Below the pieces are notes generated by a model, which worked only from the letters and a program-made list of their open reading frames with translations, did no database searches and was not told where the DNA came from. From Papaver somniferum (lineage: Eukaryota; Streptophyta; Magnoliopsida; Ranunculales; Papaveraceae): a stretch of DNA of 64,000 bases. Of this stretch, positions 23,580 through 35,543 are shown in pieces; the stretch's first letter is position 1; every line of letters starts with the position of its first letter. The position numbers were made by a program, and so were the translations under genes. The stretch is taken from the NCBI RefSeq assembly GCF_003573695.1, contig NC_039359.1:122767849-122831848 (forward strand), in the 5' to 3' direction.

Positions 23580-25978
23580 TGAAAAAGCTGGGTCTAACAA
23601 CACCACCCAATATTTCGCTTAGCAATATGTATGGACTAACTCCGAAATACTTTCTAGAGAATCAACTAGACAGTCAAACTCAATCTAGGTAAACGTATCT
23701 CAAGGAGTTAATATCTCTCTCTTGTTTTTATTTACTCAAGCTAATAGAAATCAGCGAGTCCTAATCAAACACAAGGAATAACTTGGACGGTACCAAAAAC
23801 CAATGTCCAATGATCAATCAATGACAATCGAACAACCAAAGGTTGGATTATACCAATTGATGATCTACACGCATAACCTGTATTATTTCAATTATAAAGA
23901 TAAACAATATAATGCGGAAACTGAAATAACACAGACACCAGAAATTTTGTTAACGAGGATACCGCAAATGCAGAAAAACCCCGAGACCTAGTCCATATTG
24001 AATACACACTGTATTAAGCCGCTACAGACACTAGCCTACTCCAAGCTAATTTCGAACTGGACTATAGTTGAACCCCAATCAGTCTCCCACTGATCCAAGG
24101 TACAGTTGTACTCCCTACGCCTCTGATCCCAGCAGGATACTGCGCACTTGATTCCCTTAACTGATCTCACCCACAACTAAGAGTTGCTACGACCCAAAAT
24201 TGCAGGCTTTAACAGTAAACAAATATGTCTCACATAGACAAGTCTATCAAAGGATCAATCTGTCTCTCACAGAAAAACCCTAAAGTTTTTGTTCCGTCTT
24301 TTGATAATAATCAAGGTGAACATGAACCAATTGATAATCTGGTCTTATATTCCCGAAGAACAGCCTAGATTAATCAATCACCCCACAACAATCTTAATTG
24401 TATGGTAGAGAAACAATATGTCGTGGAATCACAAACAATGAGACGAAGGTGTTTGTGATTACTTTTTATATTTTTCCTATCGGAGAATAAAACAATCTTT
24501 AGCCAATCAATATGATTGTACTATTACGATAGAAGATGCAAGATCAGATCACACAACTACGATAAAAGTAGTATCCGTCTGGCTTCACAAGCCCAATGAA
24601 GTCTTCAAGTCGTTAACCTGGTTTTAGAAGAAGAAAACCAAAGGTTAAAAGAGAACCGACTCTAGCACGCAAACTAGTAGCACACGTAAGGTGTGGGGAT
24701 TAGTTTTGCAGAGTTTCTATATGTCCCCTTATATAGTCTTTCAAATTAGGGTTTTGCCTTAGTTACAAAGCAATCAATATCCACCGTTAGATGAAAACCT
24801 GATTTAGATTCAAGCTAATATTTCTCAACTGTTAGATCGAAAACTTAGATTGTCATACACAAATGACTGTACGCTTCTAGTTTTGTTAACCACACCCAAA
24901 CGTGTACATTGTTGGTTCAACAATAGTCTAACCAAAAAGGTTAACCATAAGAGCATTTCATACCAACCATGTTCTTCTTCACCATAACTAGTTCAAATGA
25001 CTCAATTGAACTAGTTAAGAGAGTTGTTCAATTGCAAGGAAATCTTATGTAACTACACAAGACACAATTGAAGCAAAGATGATTTGATTCACAAGAATCG
25101 GTTCATGAACTTTAATAGCCACGGTTTTCAAAATCATTCCTTAGTCTTTTAAGATTAAGTTTAGAGATCATATTTAGATATATAACCTTCTCAAGTTCGC
25201 AGATTAGGTTCGCGGACTTAAGACACCGGACAGAGTTTACAAACTCCAGCAGAAATTCTCGGGTTTGAGAACTTCGCCGGTTCACGGACTGGGTTAGCGG
25301 ACTTGGCTCACGCAAGTAGTTTGTCAACTCCAGCAGAAATTCTCGGGTTTGAGAACTTCGGCAGTTCGCGGACTTGGCACTTGACATGCTTCCGGTTCTC
25401 TTGATCAACAAAGTTCAAGAACTTCGGTTCAAGGAATACATTGGTTATGTAATCTAAACTCTCATTCCAATCATTGAAACATTCTTAGAGTACGTTATAT
25501 AATTGTTACACCATTTCTCGTCAAAGCAATTTTCAAAGTGATTGAAACATTCATGACTTTCGTCACTAGGTAAAGATAAACTTGGTCGAAGCGAAAAGCT
25601 TACCAACACATATTTCGAGATATAGATAGGCGAGGTATACTCGGCTTGAAATACCAAATGTGTATAATCTAGTATATATGTATAGCATACGACTTTTGTC
25701 TCAAAGAGTAGGAGATAGAATAGATAGACTTTTGAGTGACAGATAAGTTCAAGTCTCCACATACCTTTTTGTCGAGAAGTTCCACCGGTTCCTTGAGTAG
25801 TCCTTCTACTTGTATGATGAATCGCCATGAAGTCCTTGAGCTCAACTACACTTACTATCCTAGTCCGAGACTTGGCTATAAGAGACTAGAAATTAAGACT
25901 TGTAGTTTTGATCACTAATATTGATAAACATGCTTGAGATAGCAACGCATGCGAGTTTGACCGAGCAATGCTCTAACA
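23580..25978 (-). repeat. 5' LTR of the gag-only copia element
   Basis: It is 2,399 bp. On the minus strand a TATATAA box is at 24729-24735, placing the promoter in this copy. The outer edge at 25978 is followed by ATTCT. Confidence 0.9.
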
Positions 25979-25983
25979 ATTCT

Positions 25984-26369
25984 TACTGCTCTTAATTTTT
26001 GGGGTTGTAAGTTCAAGGTAGAGTGAGTCAATTACTCATGGGTTGATGGTAATTCAAGGGAGAAATTCAAGATCGGAATCGTTATAAGAGTCATTACAGA
26101 TAAACAACTAAAGAAACATCCAAGATCAGGATACTTACATTTTCACTTTTACTTGATTTGCTCCACAAATACTGATGATTATAGATTTCAATATTTACTA
26201 CCAATTTTACCATTCCAATAATCCAAGAACAATATAACAGGTTAAATGGCCTTACTTGTTTTATCTGAAACAAAAACAAACTACGCAGAACTGAAAATTG
26301 CATAAGTGTAGGGATCATCGCATGATCCAGCCATTTCTCAGGGTTTTCAATCCAAAAACAGCTAAATAA
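25984..26369. other. Unassigned flank between copia element and solo LTR
   Basis: No coding sequence is recognised. The first 45 bases match part of 48084-48130 (shared GTAAGTTCAAGGTAGAGTGAG), which shows that this is repetitive DNA. Confidence 0.5.
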
Positions 26370-27123
26370 TGTTAGAGCGTTGTTCGGTTGAACCCACTAG
26401 CGTTGGTATGTCAAGTTAGTTTTCAATTTTAGTTTCCAAAATACATTCTTGATTTAGTATACAAAGGATAGTTTCAGACTAGATTAGGTCTAAGAAGAGC
26501 TATTCTTGGAGGATGAAGACTGAAGATTACATGAAGACATCAACAAGGAATTCATCAACCAAGGTATGTGGTGATTGATTTCATTTGGATTCTTGTTCAA
26601 TTCTACCTTTCTAATTTATCGAAACAAATGCTCACTCTATGGAACAATTCCTATGATGGTTAATGTACATTTATGTACATATATACTCGAGGTTATCTGA
26701 GCCACGACTCTTGTGTCAATAACCTTTATCCCTGGAAAGGTTCTCATGTTATAGTTAATGAGCTTACGAATTCAATGAGCCAAGAATCACTCAATTCCGA
26801 GTTATAACAATGAAGTTATGAGTGATTTATTAAAGTAACAGTTTTAAGTGTTGCTGAAACTGTTACAGTTTGTTAGTAGGAAACTATCCATGGACTGTTT
26901 GTAACGGTTCACGGACTTGAGCCCAATTACGTGACTAGAAGTCTTTTTTAGTCAAGTTCGTGATGTTTCCTTATCTAGGCAAGTTAGATATTACTCCAAA
27001 CATCTTTGATTATCATATTAAAGTGTTTGTGATTCCTTTCTAATTTAATTTGTGATTTATTCACATAAATACAATATTTGCTAAATTAATTATTTATTTA
27101 ATTATTTTGGTAAGAGTTGTAAC

Positions 27124-27594
27124 TGTAGTTGCAGGAAATCCTACACTACACCCCTCATATGATTTCGTTATTACTCAACCCATTTTTAGATTTACACTCT
27201 TAATTTTATTGATCAATCTTTAAATGTTCTTACAAGAAAAGATAAAGGAATCAAGAATGACCTCTGCTCTAGACTTTCTCTCTCCTATTTACTTGTTTCT
27301 TACTCAAAAAGATCTCTCTTTCTTCTTTACAACTTGAACGACTATTTATAGGGAAATACATAGTGGATGACATCTAATCTGTCCTTTATTTTCGGGTATG
27401 GTCTGCGACATTCTCGCAGCCTTACAAATGTTAATTTCGCAAGCTCTCTAATTTTCGCAGGACTATCACATCTTTCTCGTGATCCTAGCTGACGTCGTTT
27501 ATCGTATCATTTCTGAAATTGTTCTGCGATGCTGTTGTGTTGTGTTGTTGATAATTTCGCAGAAACATTATCGTTGCGAGATTCTGATCCTACA
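27124..27594 (-). repeat. 3' LTR of the gypsy element
   Basis: 471 bp. The minus-strand promoter word CTATAAATAG is at 27342-27351. A purine-rich tract, read on the minus strand, abuts its inner edge. Confidence 0.9.
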
Positions 27595-27962
27595 TCTTTC
27601 CTCTTCTCATATGTTCTCTGCACAGTAGAGAATGATGTGAGAAATGCCGCAGCTGTTCATCTCTTCATATTCTGCATTTATCACACGTATTCTTTCTTCC
27701 ATTTGTTTCTTGACACGTCTTCTGTAACCGCTGTTTTTCAACCGCTCACGTCTTTTCGTCTTAATGGTGTTTATTTCTTCGAGTAAAAAAAATCTCCTTT
27801 ATATACTCTTCTTACTCTTCTTTCCACTTTCTTTTTACTTTCTCTTCTATTTTTATTCTCTCATCTCTGCAACTCTGTTATTCTTTTGCAAGTTCTGCTG
27901 CTGTAATTTTTCTCCCTTCAATCCCCTTACTTTTTATTCATTACCATACTCTATATTCAAAT

Positions 27963-30652
27963 ATGGCTCCAAGTGGTCATAAACATGAGAAGAATTTAAA
28001 AGATGTCCAAAAAGATCTTGCTGATAAAGGTTTCACACTCTCTACCATTCCTGGTGAAAATGCCAAATCAATTCTTTTTGTCAAGCTTTTATCTGATAAG
28101 TACTGTGATGATCAATCAATCATAATTTCGCTAGGTAAGATTCTCGCAGGTCTCCATATTCCTCTTTATGACCCAGATCTTCCTTTATTCTATGAAATTC
28201 TCGCTCACTTGGGATTTTCGCGAGCTATCTTCCAACTAAGTGGGGACTGCGTCCGTCTGATGCTAGAGTTCACTAACCGTGGTGCTGGTAAAGGATCTCT
28301 GTATTCCAAAGAACTTAGGGATCCTAAATTCGCAGACCTAGAGATAATTGCTGAGAAATACACAGTAGCGAGTTTCTTTGAGAACTATGAACTTATCTCC
28401 ATGAAGAAAGAGAATACTCGCTGGGGCATTCGCTTAAAAAGGAAAGATAACATTGATGAAGCTAAAATTCTCATGCAAGATATTGACTGGCATTCTGGTA
28501 AAAACACAACTCCTCTCCAATCTAAAGATGATAAATGGTGTATTTTTACTTTAATGCTAAAAGGACCTTACATTGATGGGTCAAATGTTCTTCCTGTGAA
28601 TCTCGCTGCTTATCAACCTTGGGTTTTCTCTTGGCCCGAGAAGGGGAAAGAGGTATGTTTCTTCCCATTTAACTCACTTTATATTTTTTTATTTTTTTTA
28701 TTATTCTATTCGCTAAATCTTGCGACATTCTGCAGATCCAAAAACTGAAAGATAGTTATAACAGGACTGGGAAAGCTAGTACTCTATTAGCTCTTCCCTC
28801 ATACACAAATGAGGTAAGAAATTTTCTATTATGAGTTTAAACTGTATATTGTTGCTTCCATTTCTTATTTCTATCTGTGTGTGAAGATTATTACTGAAAT
28901 AGAAAAACCTGTTGATGTTGCGAAGACAGGTGATAAAGGTAAAGGTGCTCTTCGCAGAGAAAAATCAACTGCTCCTCCTTCAAAGAAAAGGAAAGTCCGT
29001 TCTTCTTCCCCTTCAAATATTCCTCCTCAAGAAAATTCTGAAAGTGACGAGGATGATGAGGACAATGATGATCTTGCCGCAAGTGAAGATTTTCCACCTG
29101 AATCTTCTATGGCTAAGCTCTCTGGCCTCTTTTCTGATTCTCTGCAAGGAATGGGAGATAACCAATTCACTAACACCTGCAAGGCTCTCGCTACAATTTG
29201 CGATGTCCCTTTGCTGGATGGTGATAGTTCTCTTCGTGGAGTTTCTAGATCAGTGACTCCCGACTTCTTGCATTCCCTCAATAGTTTGGTATATTTTTAT
29301 CATTTTATTTATTCATTGTCATAGCTCAAAATTTCTTTCTATATTAATATTTTTTATATTTTCTCGCAGGCTGGAAAAGCTTCTTTCGCTGTTGCCTCGG
29401 ATCTAGAGAGGAGACGTAAAAATATTGAAAAGAAGAATCTTCAATTTCGCACTAAGAATGAAGAATTGGAAGCTGAAGTTAAGGGTCTTCGCGAGAAAAA
29501 TAGACAATTAGAAATTGATTCTTCTTCGTATAAGAACAAAATCTCTAGTCTTCAGCAAGCTAATAATCAACTTTACGGTATGTTACTTTTCTCTTTTCCC
29601 TTCATTTATTCATCATGTTCATTTATCTTATTTAAATGATCCTTTTTGCAGACATTTATGGTCTTTCTGATGAATCTACCCTTCTTCGTTCATTTCCTAA
29701 TGCCTTGGATAATGATACTCTTCTTGAGCGTCTTAACAATTCCTTAAATAGCTTCTCAAATGATAGAATTTCATCTCTTTCTCTAAATGAGCTTAGATCT
29801 AAATTTCGCCTCTTAAAATTGACCATAGATCTAGTTTAGGTTTAGCCAACCGATTTAAGCGTATCCTTCTTGATTCTAAAGAGAAAACCAATGATTTAAG
29901 AACCAAAATTAGCGGTCTCATAGATGATAAAGATCGCATCTCTGATCAAGGTGCTAAGGCTTTGGCGAAATTCCAAGAGACTCTTCTTGAAGTTCAACTT
30001 GAACGAGATGAAGCTAACCGCAAGAACATCGAACTCTGCGAAAGGGAAAATCAAATTCGTTCTCATCTTCTTATAAGTAATGAGGATGAATTTGTTTGGG
30101 CTGCGAAAATCTTAGATGATGCTAGAAAAGAATTAGGTGTAAATGTTAGTCTCCAAGTTGAGCATACAACCTTGATTAGAGATATGATTTCTGACAGAGA
30201 AGGTTACTAACTGCTCTTCTTTACTAATCTTTTGCTTCTTATGAATTTTCATCAAGTTAATAATTGATTATCTTTTACTCGCAGATTTTGAAAATAGATA
30301 TCGTGAAAAAATTGAGGAACTCGAAGCTGAAAAGGAGGAACTCGCAAAGAATCTTTCTTCTCGCAACGACAAGTATTCTAGATTAAATAATCAAATCAAG
30401 ATCACTGTTGCGAATTTTAAGAATGATGCCATGCATTTTCGCAATCAAACTATCCAAATGGTTTGTGACGATCATAATATTCCTCATTCTGATTATCCTT
30501 GTCTCCTGGAAGAGATCCCATAGAATACTCCCAGTCTGATTATTTCTGATAGCGAAGCTGATGATGAAGAATCTGATGGTGATGAAGATTCTGACGCAGA
30601 CGAAGAAGGGAACAAGTCTGATGAAGATAATGAAGGATCAACTAAGAAGTAG
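27963..30652 (+). pseudogene. Intron-containing ORF antisense to the gypsy element
   Basis: Read on the + strand, exons are 27963-28652, 28736-28813, 28887-29288, 29370-29577, 29652 to about 29839, about 29840-30202, and 30285-30652. Five introns (83, 73, 81, 74 and 82 bp) have GT...AG ends and matching phases. The N-terminal 230 residues (for example DPDLPLFYEILAHLGFSR) resemble the 'putative gypsy-type transposon' (Transposase_28-like) domain seen in plant retroelements. A lysine/serine-rich linker with KKRKV-like basic residues follows, then coiled coil rich in E, K, L and N, then a very acidic tail (DSEADDEESDGDED). Lesions are a stop with frame change near 29837 and TAG at 30521. It may be a Tat-type extra ORF or a captured host gene. 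Confidence 0.65.
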
Positions 30653-32083
30653 TCTTTGTTTCTTTCTTTGATTCTCTATAATACTTGTACATTTATTCCT
30701 TCTTTCTGTATATTTGTGTTTCTTTCATTTTGACCTGCATTCATTAAAACAATTCTTCCTTGCAATACAGTTAATCAATATAATCACTAATTTTTGAATC
30801 TTTGAGTAAATCTATCATATGGAGACAAATAACATTTTCTAATTTCATTCATTCCCATACTTGCCTCTGTTATTTGTATCCAAATGAGATATTTTATTTT
30901 ATGCCTCAATTTCGCAATTAATTATGTATAATTTCGCTATCATATGCGAAGTGAATTTTGATTCTTTTCAAAATCTCATTCCTGTGTGGTCTTATTTTTC
31001 CTTCCTAATTAAAGGTCTTATTATGCCACTTCTTGTCATTGCGACAAAATCGCAGGACGTCCTTGCACTTTCATGCAAAAACCCATTGATCTTGCCTTAA
31101 CTTTTTCTTTTGTATTATGGCCTCTTCAGGAATGTTGCGATAATATGACAGGTCTAAATGTTCTTGCGAAAATAATATTATTGCCTTAAATCGCAGGACG
31201 TTTTCGCACTTTCATGCGAAAACCCATTGATCTCGTCTTATCTTTTTCTTTTGTATTATTGCCTCTTCAGGATTGTTGCACAAATATGACAAGCCTTAAT
31301 ACCCTTGCGAATAAAAAGCCTCATGACATTTGCGTCTTAAGACACTTATCAGCTCCCTAATGGAGGGTGCCGCCCTTATCTCCTCCCTGGTTTCCCCTTC
31401 AAGGAGGCGTACTTCTACCATACAAGGTTAGCTCCTCCCATCCAGTCTTAACAACAACCAGTTGTTTTCGCAGCCTCTTATCCCTTTTACCTATAGGGCT
31501 TATGGTTACGAGACTGCACCCTAAGTGGGGTTTTCTTCAGGCCGAGTGCAGTATAAGCCAAGACTTGTCAAGAATGGCAAAGTACGCTTCAAACGTCCCT
31601 GGCACTCTTGACTCAACCGTGTACCTCGGCGCCTTGATCAGATCTGCACTCCTTGGGAGAGTCCTTATTACCTTAGTCGCCCAACCTAAGTCATATGCTT
31701 AAGCTGAGAATCCAAGGTGCCTCTCCCGGATGGGCTTTATTGACCCCAAATCTCCATGACTCAGGTTCCGGTGGCGGTGTAGCCTTTCCCTGAGCCATGC
31801 AACAGGTACCCCCTTATATGACGTACTTTAGGTCTTACATTTGCCTCTTGCGAAATTGTATTCGCGAACTAGGGTGTACGCCATAAAGGTTCGCCTCTTT
31901 CTCTTTTGTCATTTTTCTCTGATTATTTTCTGTAAAATTCATTATCTCTGCGAGAGTCTCGCATCATCATATTGTATTTGATTTCGCAATCTCAATTTTG
32001 TCATTCAATCAAATGTATTTTTGAGAATTTTACTTATTGCGAGAGTGTCGCAACAACTTAATCATTCATACATTTCGTTTTTA
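30653..32083. other. Non-coding middle of the gypsy element
   Basis: This lies where reverse transcriptase and integrase would be expected, but neither is seen on either strand. A GC-richer block at about 31340-31860 has no long convincing frame. A repeated word, TCGCAGGACGT, with a TTTCATGC neighbour appears at about 31050 and 31193, showing an internal direct repeat of about 140 bp. Confidence 0.6.
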
Positions 32084-33520
32084 TTACCTTTGCATCCTCT
32101 GCTTCTTTTTATTATTTTCTGCTACTGCTTCCTTGGTAGTGGTATGTTCATCATTTTTATTCTGAGCTAGCATTAGTTTCGCAACATCCTTCTTCTTTTC
32201 TTTTTCGATTGCATCCACCATCAACCTCTCACTTCTCTGTGTATCTTTGATTTTGTGTCGCCAGTTTTCCTTCTTGTTTGCTCTTCCTTCGCAAGATTCT
32301 ATCTCAGTTCGTAACACCTCTTTCCTTCAACCCAATCTCCCTTTATGATTCCTACACCACTGGGGTGAGGGAATTTGATGCACTGGTGGAAAGTTGAAGC
32401 TACACCTAGAATCCCATGTAGCCAAGGTCGACCAATTAACGCATTGTAGGGTGATTCTACATCAACGACACAGAATAAGATTTCGAAGATATTCCCTTCA
32501 ATGGAATTCGCATAGTAACCTCCCCTTTAGGCTTGTTAGCAGTACCATTAAAACCATATATCTTATATGTTGATGGTATAAGATCATCATCTCTTCCTCC
32601 CATAGTTTTATAAGTATGATAAAATAATGTTCACAGAGCTTCCAGTATCGATTAGAATTCTATTAATTGCCCATGAATCTTCAGCTTCATCATCCTCATC
32701 TTCTTTCGGTTTTGGATTAATTTCTAATTTTACTACCAATGGATTATCATGCACCTCTTCTCCTTCGGGAATTTCTTCTGCGGTAAAAGAAATGATTGTT
32801 TCTCTGCCATTCCTCTAGTGGCGAGATTTTCGCAATATTCATAATTTCTCTTCCATCGTTATCTCTTGCGAACACTCTACTCAAAACATTATCATGAAAA
32901 TCTTCAATTGTCTTATATGAATGTACGATAGAGTGACAGAATAGATTTTTTGCTTTTGCACCAACTTCTATGAAGAATGTTTCCTTCTTTTTCATCGTGT
33001 TCACTTTGTGATGCTCTGGTGGTGGTGGCAGTGGTTGAGATTGTGGATGCCCTACCAAAAAGTGGTTTAGTTTTCCTTGATCTATCATTCTCAAAATAAT
33101 TCTTTTTACATTTCTGCACATCATTTGTTGTATGTCCATGAAAATGATGATAAGAACAAAACTCATGGCTTCTGTGGTTTGGAGGTGGTTCCGTTCCCAT
33201 GTTCCATGGTGTTGGTATATTCTCCATCAAAATTATAGCTTCCCATATTTTCTCCACACACTTGCATTTAGAGGTGGCATCTTGATTTCTTCCCATACTA
33301 CCTTGTGACCTCCTTGTCCTCTATTATAGTTTTGTCTTTGACCTCCATAAGTTTCTTGTGGTTGATCGAGTCTTTGAATCTTGTTATTTCCACCACGATT
33401 GTAGAAATTTCTTTCTCTTTCATACTCTCTTGATCTCGGCTTCCCATACCACCAGTTTCTGTTGATTGTTACCCGTCACCTTCTCTTGTTGTACTTGCGA
33501 AGTATTCGCTACTGTGTTTA
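32084..33520 (-). pseudogene. Gypsy gag C-terminus and aspartic protease (frameshifted)
   Basis: After the gag stop, related coding pieces continue in changing frames. One has a zinc-knuckle-like stretch (EFCSYHHFHGHTTNDVQKCK, minus strand near 33110-33170). The next carries the retroviral-type protease active site ILIDTGSSVNI, with the DTG codons at 32641-32649. This is followed by YNALIGRPWLHG and a stretch ending GVGIIKGD, typical of plant gypsy proteases. The open piece 32084-32317 is a lysine-rich tail. Several stops show that it is not functional as it stands. Confidence 0.75.
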
Positions 33521-35227
33521 TTAGCTTGGGTAATAAGCTTGCATTCGCTGTTTGTGAGTTGGTGTTCGCAACTGGATATGATTCCATTTCATTTTCCTTT
33601 CCTCTAGAGCAATGTATTTTTCTTGAAGTTCTCGCAATTCAGTCATTGTGATCGTATTCTTGACTCTGAAAATTTGGACATACAATAGGTTTGTTGCAAA
33701 CATAGCATTGATAAATGATAATATAAGATATCTCTCATCTACACGGCCAGCCATTTCGCTACACATAGTTCTCCATCTTTTAGTCAGGTGTTTCAAACTT
33801 TCTCCAATCCTCTGTTTTAATCCAAACACATCTTCTATACCAGGTCGCGAAGAATTATTACTTATATATTCCCCTAAGAATGTAGTCTGCAAATGATTGA
33901 AGGATGTTATTGTGTTATTTGGTAGACCTTCAAACCATTTTAACGCCTCTCCTGTTAAGCTGGATGCGAAATATTTGCACAATACGGCATCATGATTTTC
34001 CCATTGTAACATGCACCTCACGTAGGATTTAATGTGTTGAATTGCACAGGTTGTTCCATCAAAAATGCTGGTTAACGCGGGCAAATTGCATTTCGGTGGT
34101 ATTCCTCCTAATTGTACTTCCCTTGTAAATGGAGTTTTCGCAGCTTCTTCTATTGCTTCATCCAATTGTCTTATGCCTACTTCTCCTCTATTATTTAGCA
34201 TTCCTCTCATTTCTTCTAATTCTTTCAAGATTTGTTTATTTACACCTGAATTTTGAGCCATTGGTCTTTTTAATTTCGCCTCTCTTCTTCTGCGTTCATG
34301 TCTTTCTTCTCTCGTGAAATTTTGCATTTCTTCTTCATTATCCTCATCTCTTCTTCTTATGCTATTCTCTTCCTCATTTATATCTTGAATTCGCATATGA
34401 TGATGCCTTTCATTTTCCCCTCCACGATTTTGTTCATTTCTTATCAATTCCATTCGCTGTCTTTCAGCCATCCTCTGTACTCTATCATACTCTTCATTGA
34501 GATTACCGTTATTCCGGTTTTGTCTACGCCTTCTTTCTCGATTGTCGTGATTGTTCTGGCGAATTGTCTCCTGAAGCTCTTGTTCTTCCATTTCCTCTCT
34601 CAATATTTCACGTTCGCAGATTAAACGTGCTTGTTCAACATAATGTCTTTCAATTTCTTCTTCAATCGTCTGTTGATTTCTTTGAGTTTCTCTTTCATGT
34701 AAAATTCTTCTTCCTTCCTCTCGATTTCCTTCGCCATCTTGGTCATTTCGTCCCTGACGTTGTCCGTTCTCTTGATTTCCACCATTTTTCCCATCATCAA
34801 AAGTTTCATTTTCTGGAACGTAACGATCATCAGCTCTTTCTCTATTTTCTCGATATTCTTCATTAAGATTTGATATTTCTTCTTGAATATTGTTTCCAGC
34901 ATTGATTGTGGGTGAGTTTCGCCTCATTTCTCTTCTAGTCGATCTTGAATATGATTTTGTAGTACTTCTCGATCTTCTATTCTGTAGTCGTATATTCTCC
35001 ATCCTTAATTCATGATTTTGCCTTGTTAGATTTGCACGTTCTTCTGCCTCAGGTCTTCTTTCTTCATGTATTCTTCGTCTCAACGTTTCTAACGCTCCAA
35101 TTTCCTCATCTCCATGAATTATTCCTTCATCTGCTTCTTGATTTCTCTCTACTTGTCTATGGTTTCTGTTTTGTTGCTGTTCTTTTACTTCTTCTGCCGA
35201 ATTTGATTGCCAAGTGTGTATACTCAC
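33521..35227 (-). CDS. Ty3/gypsy Gag, long N-terminal coiled-coil form (568 aa)
   Basis: This is a capsid-type Gag of a plant gypsy element. Residues about 1-350 are extremely rich in R, E, N and Q and likely form coiled coil. From about 375 the conserved Retrotrans_gag domain follows: PFTREVQLGGIPPKCNLP, then an LTGEALKWFEGLPNNTITSF core, then LKQRIGESLKHLTKRW. The frame is intact for its whole length. It lies 316 bp inside the 5' LTR, as expected. The zinc knuckle is not in this frame; it appears just downstream after a stop, so the normal Gag end has been lost by mutation. Confidence 0.85.
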   Translation of the reverse strand: MSIHTWQSNSAEEVKEQQQNRNHRQVERNQEADEGIIHGDEEIGALETLRRRIHEERRPEAEERANLTRQNHELRMENIRLQNRRSRSTTKSYSRSTRREMRRNSPTINAGNNIQEEISNLNEEYRENRERADDRYVPENETFDDGKNGGNQENGQRQGRNDQDGEGNREEGRRILHERETQRNQQTIEEEIERHYVEQARLICEREILREEMEEQELQETIRQNNHDNRERRRRQNRNNGNLNEEYDRVQRMAERQRMELIRNEQNRGGENERHHHMRIQDINEEENSIRRRDEDNEEEMQNFTREERHERRRREAKLKRPMAQNSGVNKQILKELEEMRGMLNNRGEVGIRQLDEAIEEAAKTPFTREVQLGGIPPKCNLPALTSIFDGTTCAIQHIKSYVRCMLQWENHDAVLCKYFASSLTGEALKWFEGLPNNTITSFNHLQTTFLGEYISNNSSRPGIEDVFGLKQRIGESLKHLTKRWRTMCSEMAGRVDERYLILSFINAMFATNLLYVQIFRVKNTITMTELRELQEKYIALEERKMKWNHIQLRTPTHKQRMQAYYPS

Positions 35228-35543
35228 CCTATCATAACCTGTATTCCTCTCTTGTACTAGTGTTTGTTGAATTGGTTGTTAATTTGATTTTTTCTATTAC
35301 TTCTTATTCTGGTAGATTCTCCCATTTCACTTCTTTCTCTCCCAGCAATTCTCTTGCTTCTTCTAACAGTAGTCGGTTGTTCGGATGTATTTCATCTGCT
35401 AGCCATTTCTTCAATGTTTAACAATATTGCAAGAAATTATGTAAAACTCTTAATCAATCACTCTAAATCTTCACAAATCTCAATATTAATCTTCAACTTT
35501 TTCTAGAATAATCTTCAATCCGCCCCTCCTTCTAGCGTCATTA

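Larger units (their letters stand above)
17433..25978 (-). mobile_element. Gag-only Ty1-copia (SIRE-like) LTR retrotransposon
   Basis: Two direct repeats of about 2.4 kb, each with TG...CA ends, enclose 3.7 kb. The element reads on the minus strand: the primer-binding site TGGTATCAGAGC is at 23566-23577 beside the right LTR, and the polypurine tract is at about 19847-19856 beside the left LTR. Flanks are GTTCT (17428-17432) and ATTCT (25979-25983), a 5-bp duplication with one changed base. Only gag and a second small ORF are present; there is no protease, integrase or reverse transcriptase. This is the layout of non-autonomous gag-bearing elements, which depend on enzymes of a relative. Confidence 0.9.

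Noticed and set aside
28891..29281. Minus-strand frames of 68 and 84 aa opposite the antisense ORF
   Set aside because: They are shadows of the lysine/serine- and acid-rich exons on the + strand, with biased composition and no motif.
34065..35421. Several + strand frames rich in F, S and L opposite gypsy gag
   Set aside because: They mirror the R/E/N/Q-rich gag on the minus strand.
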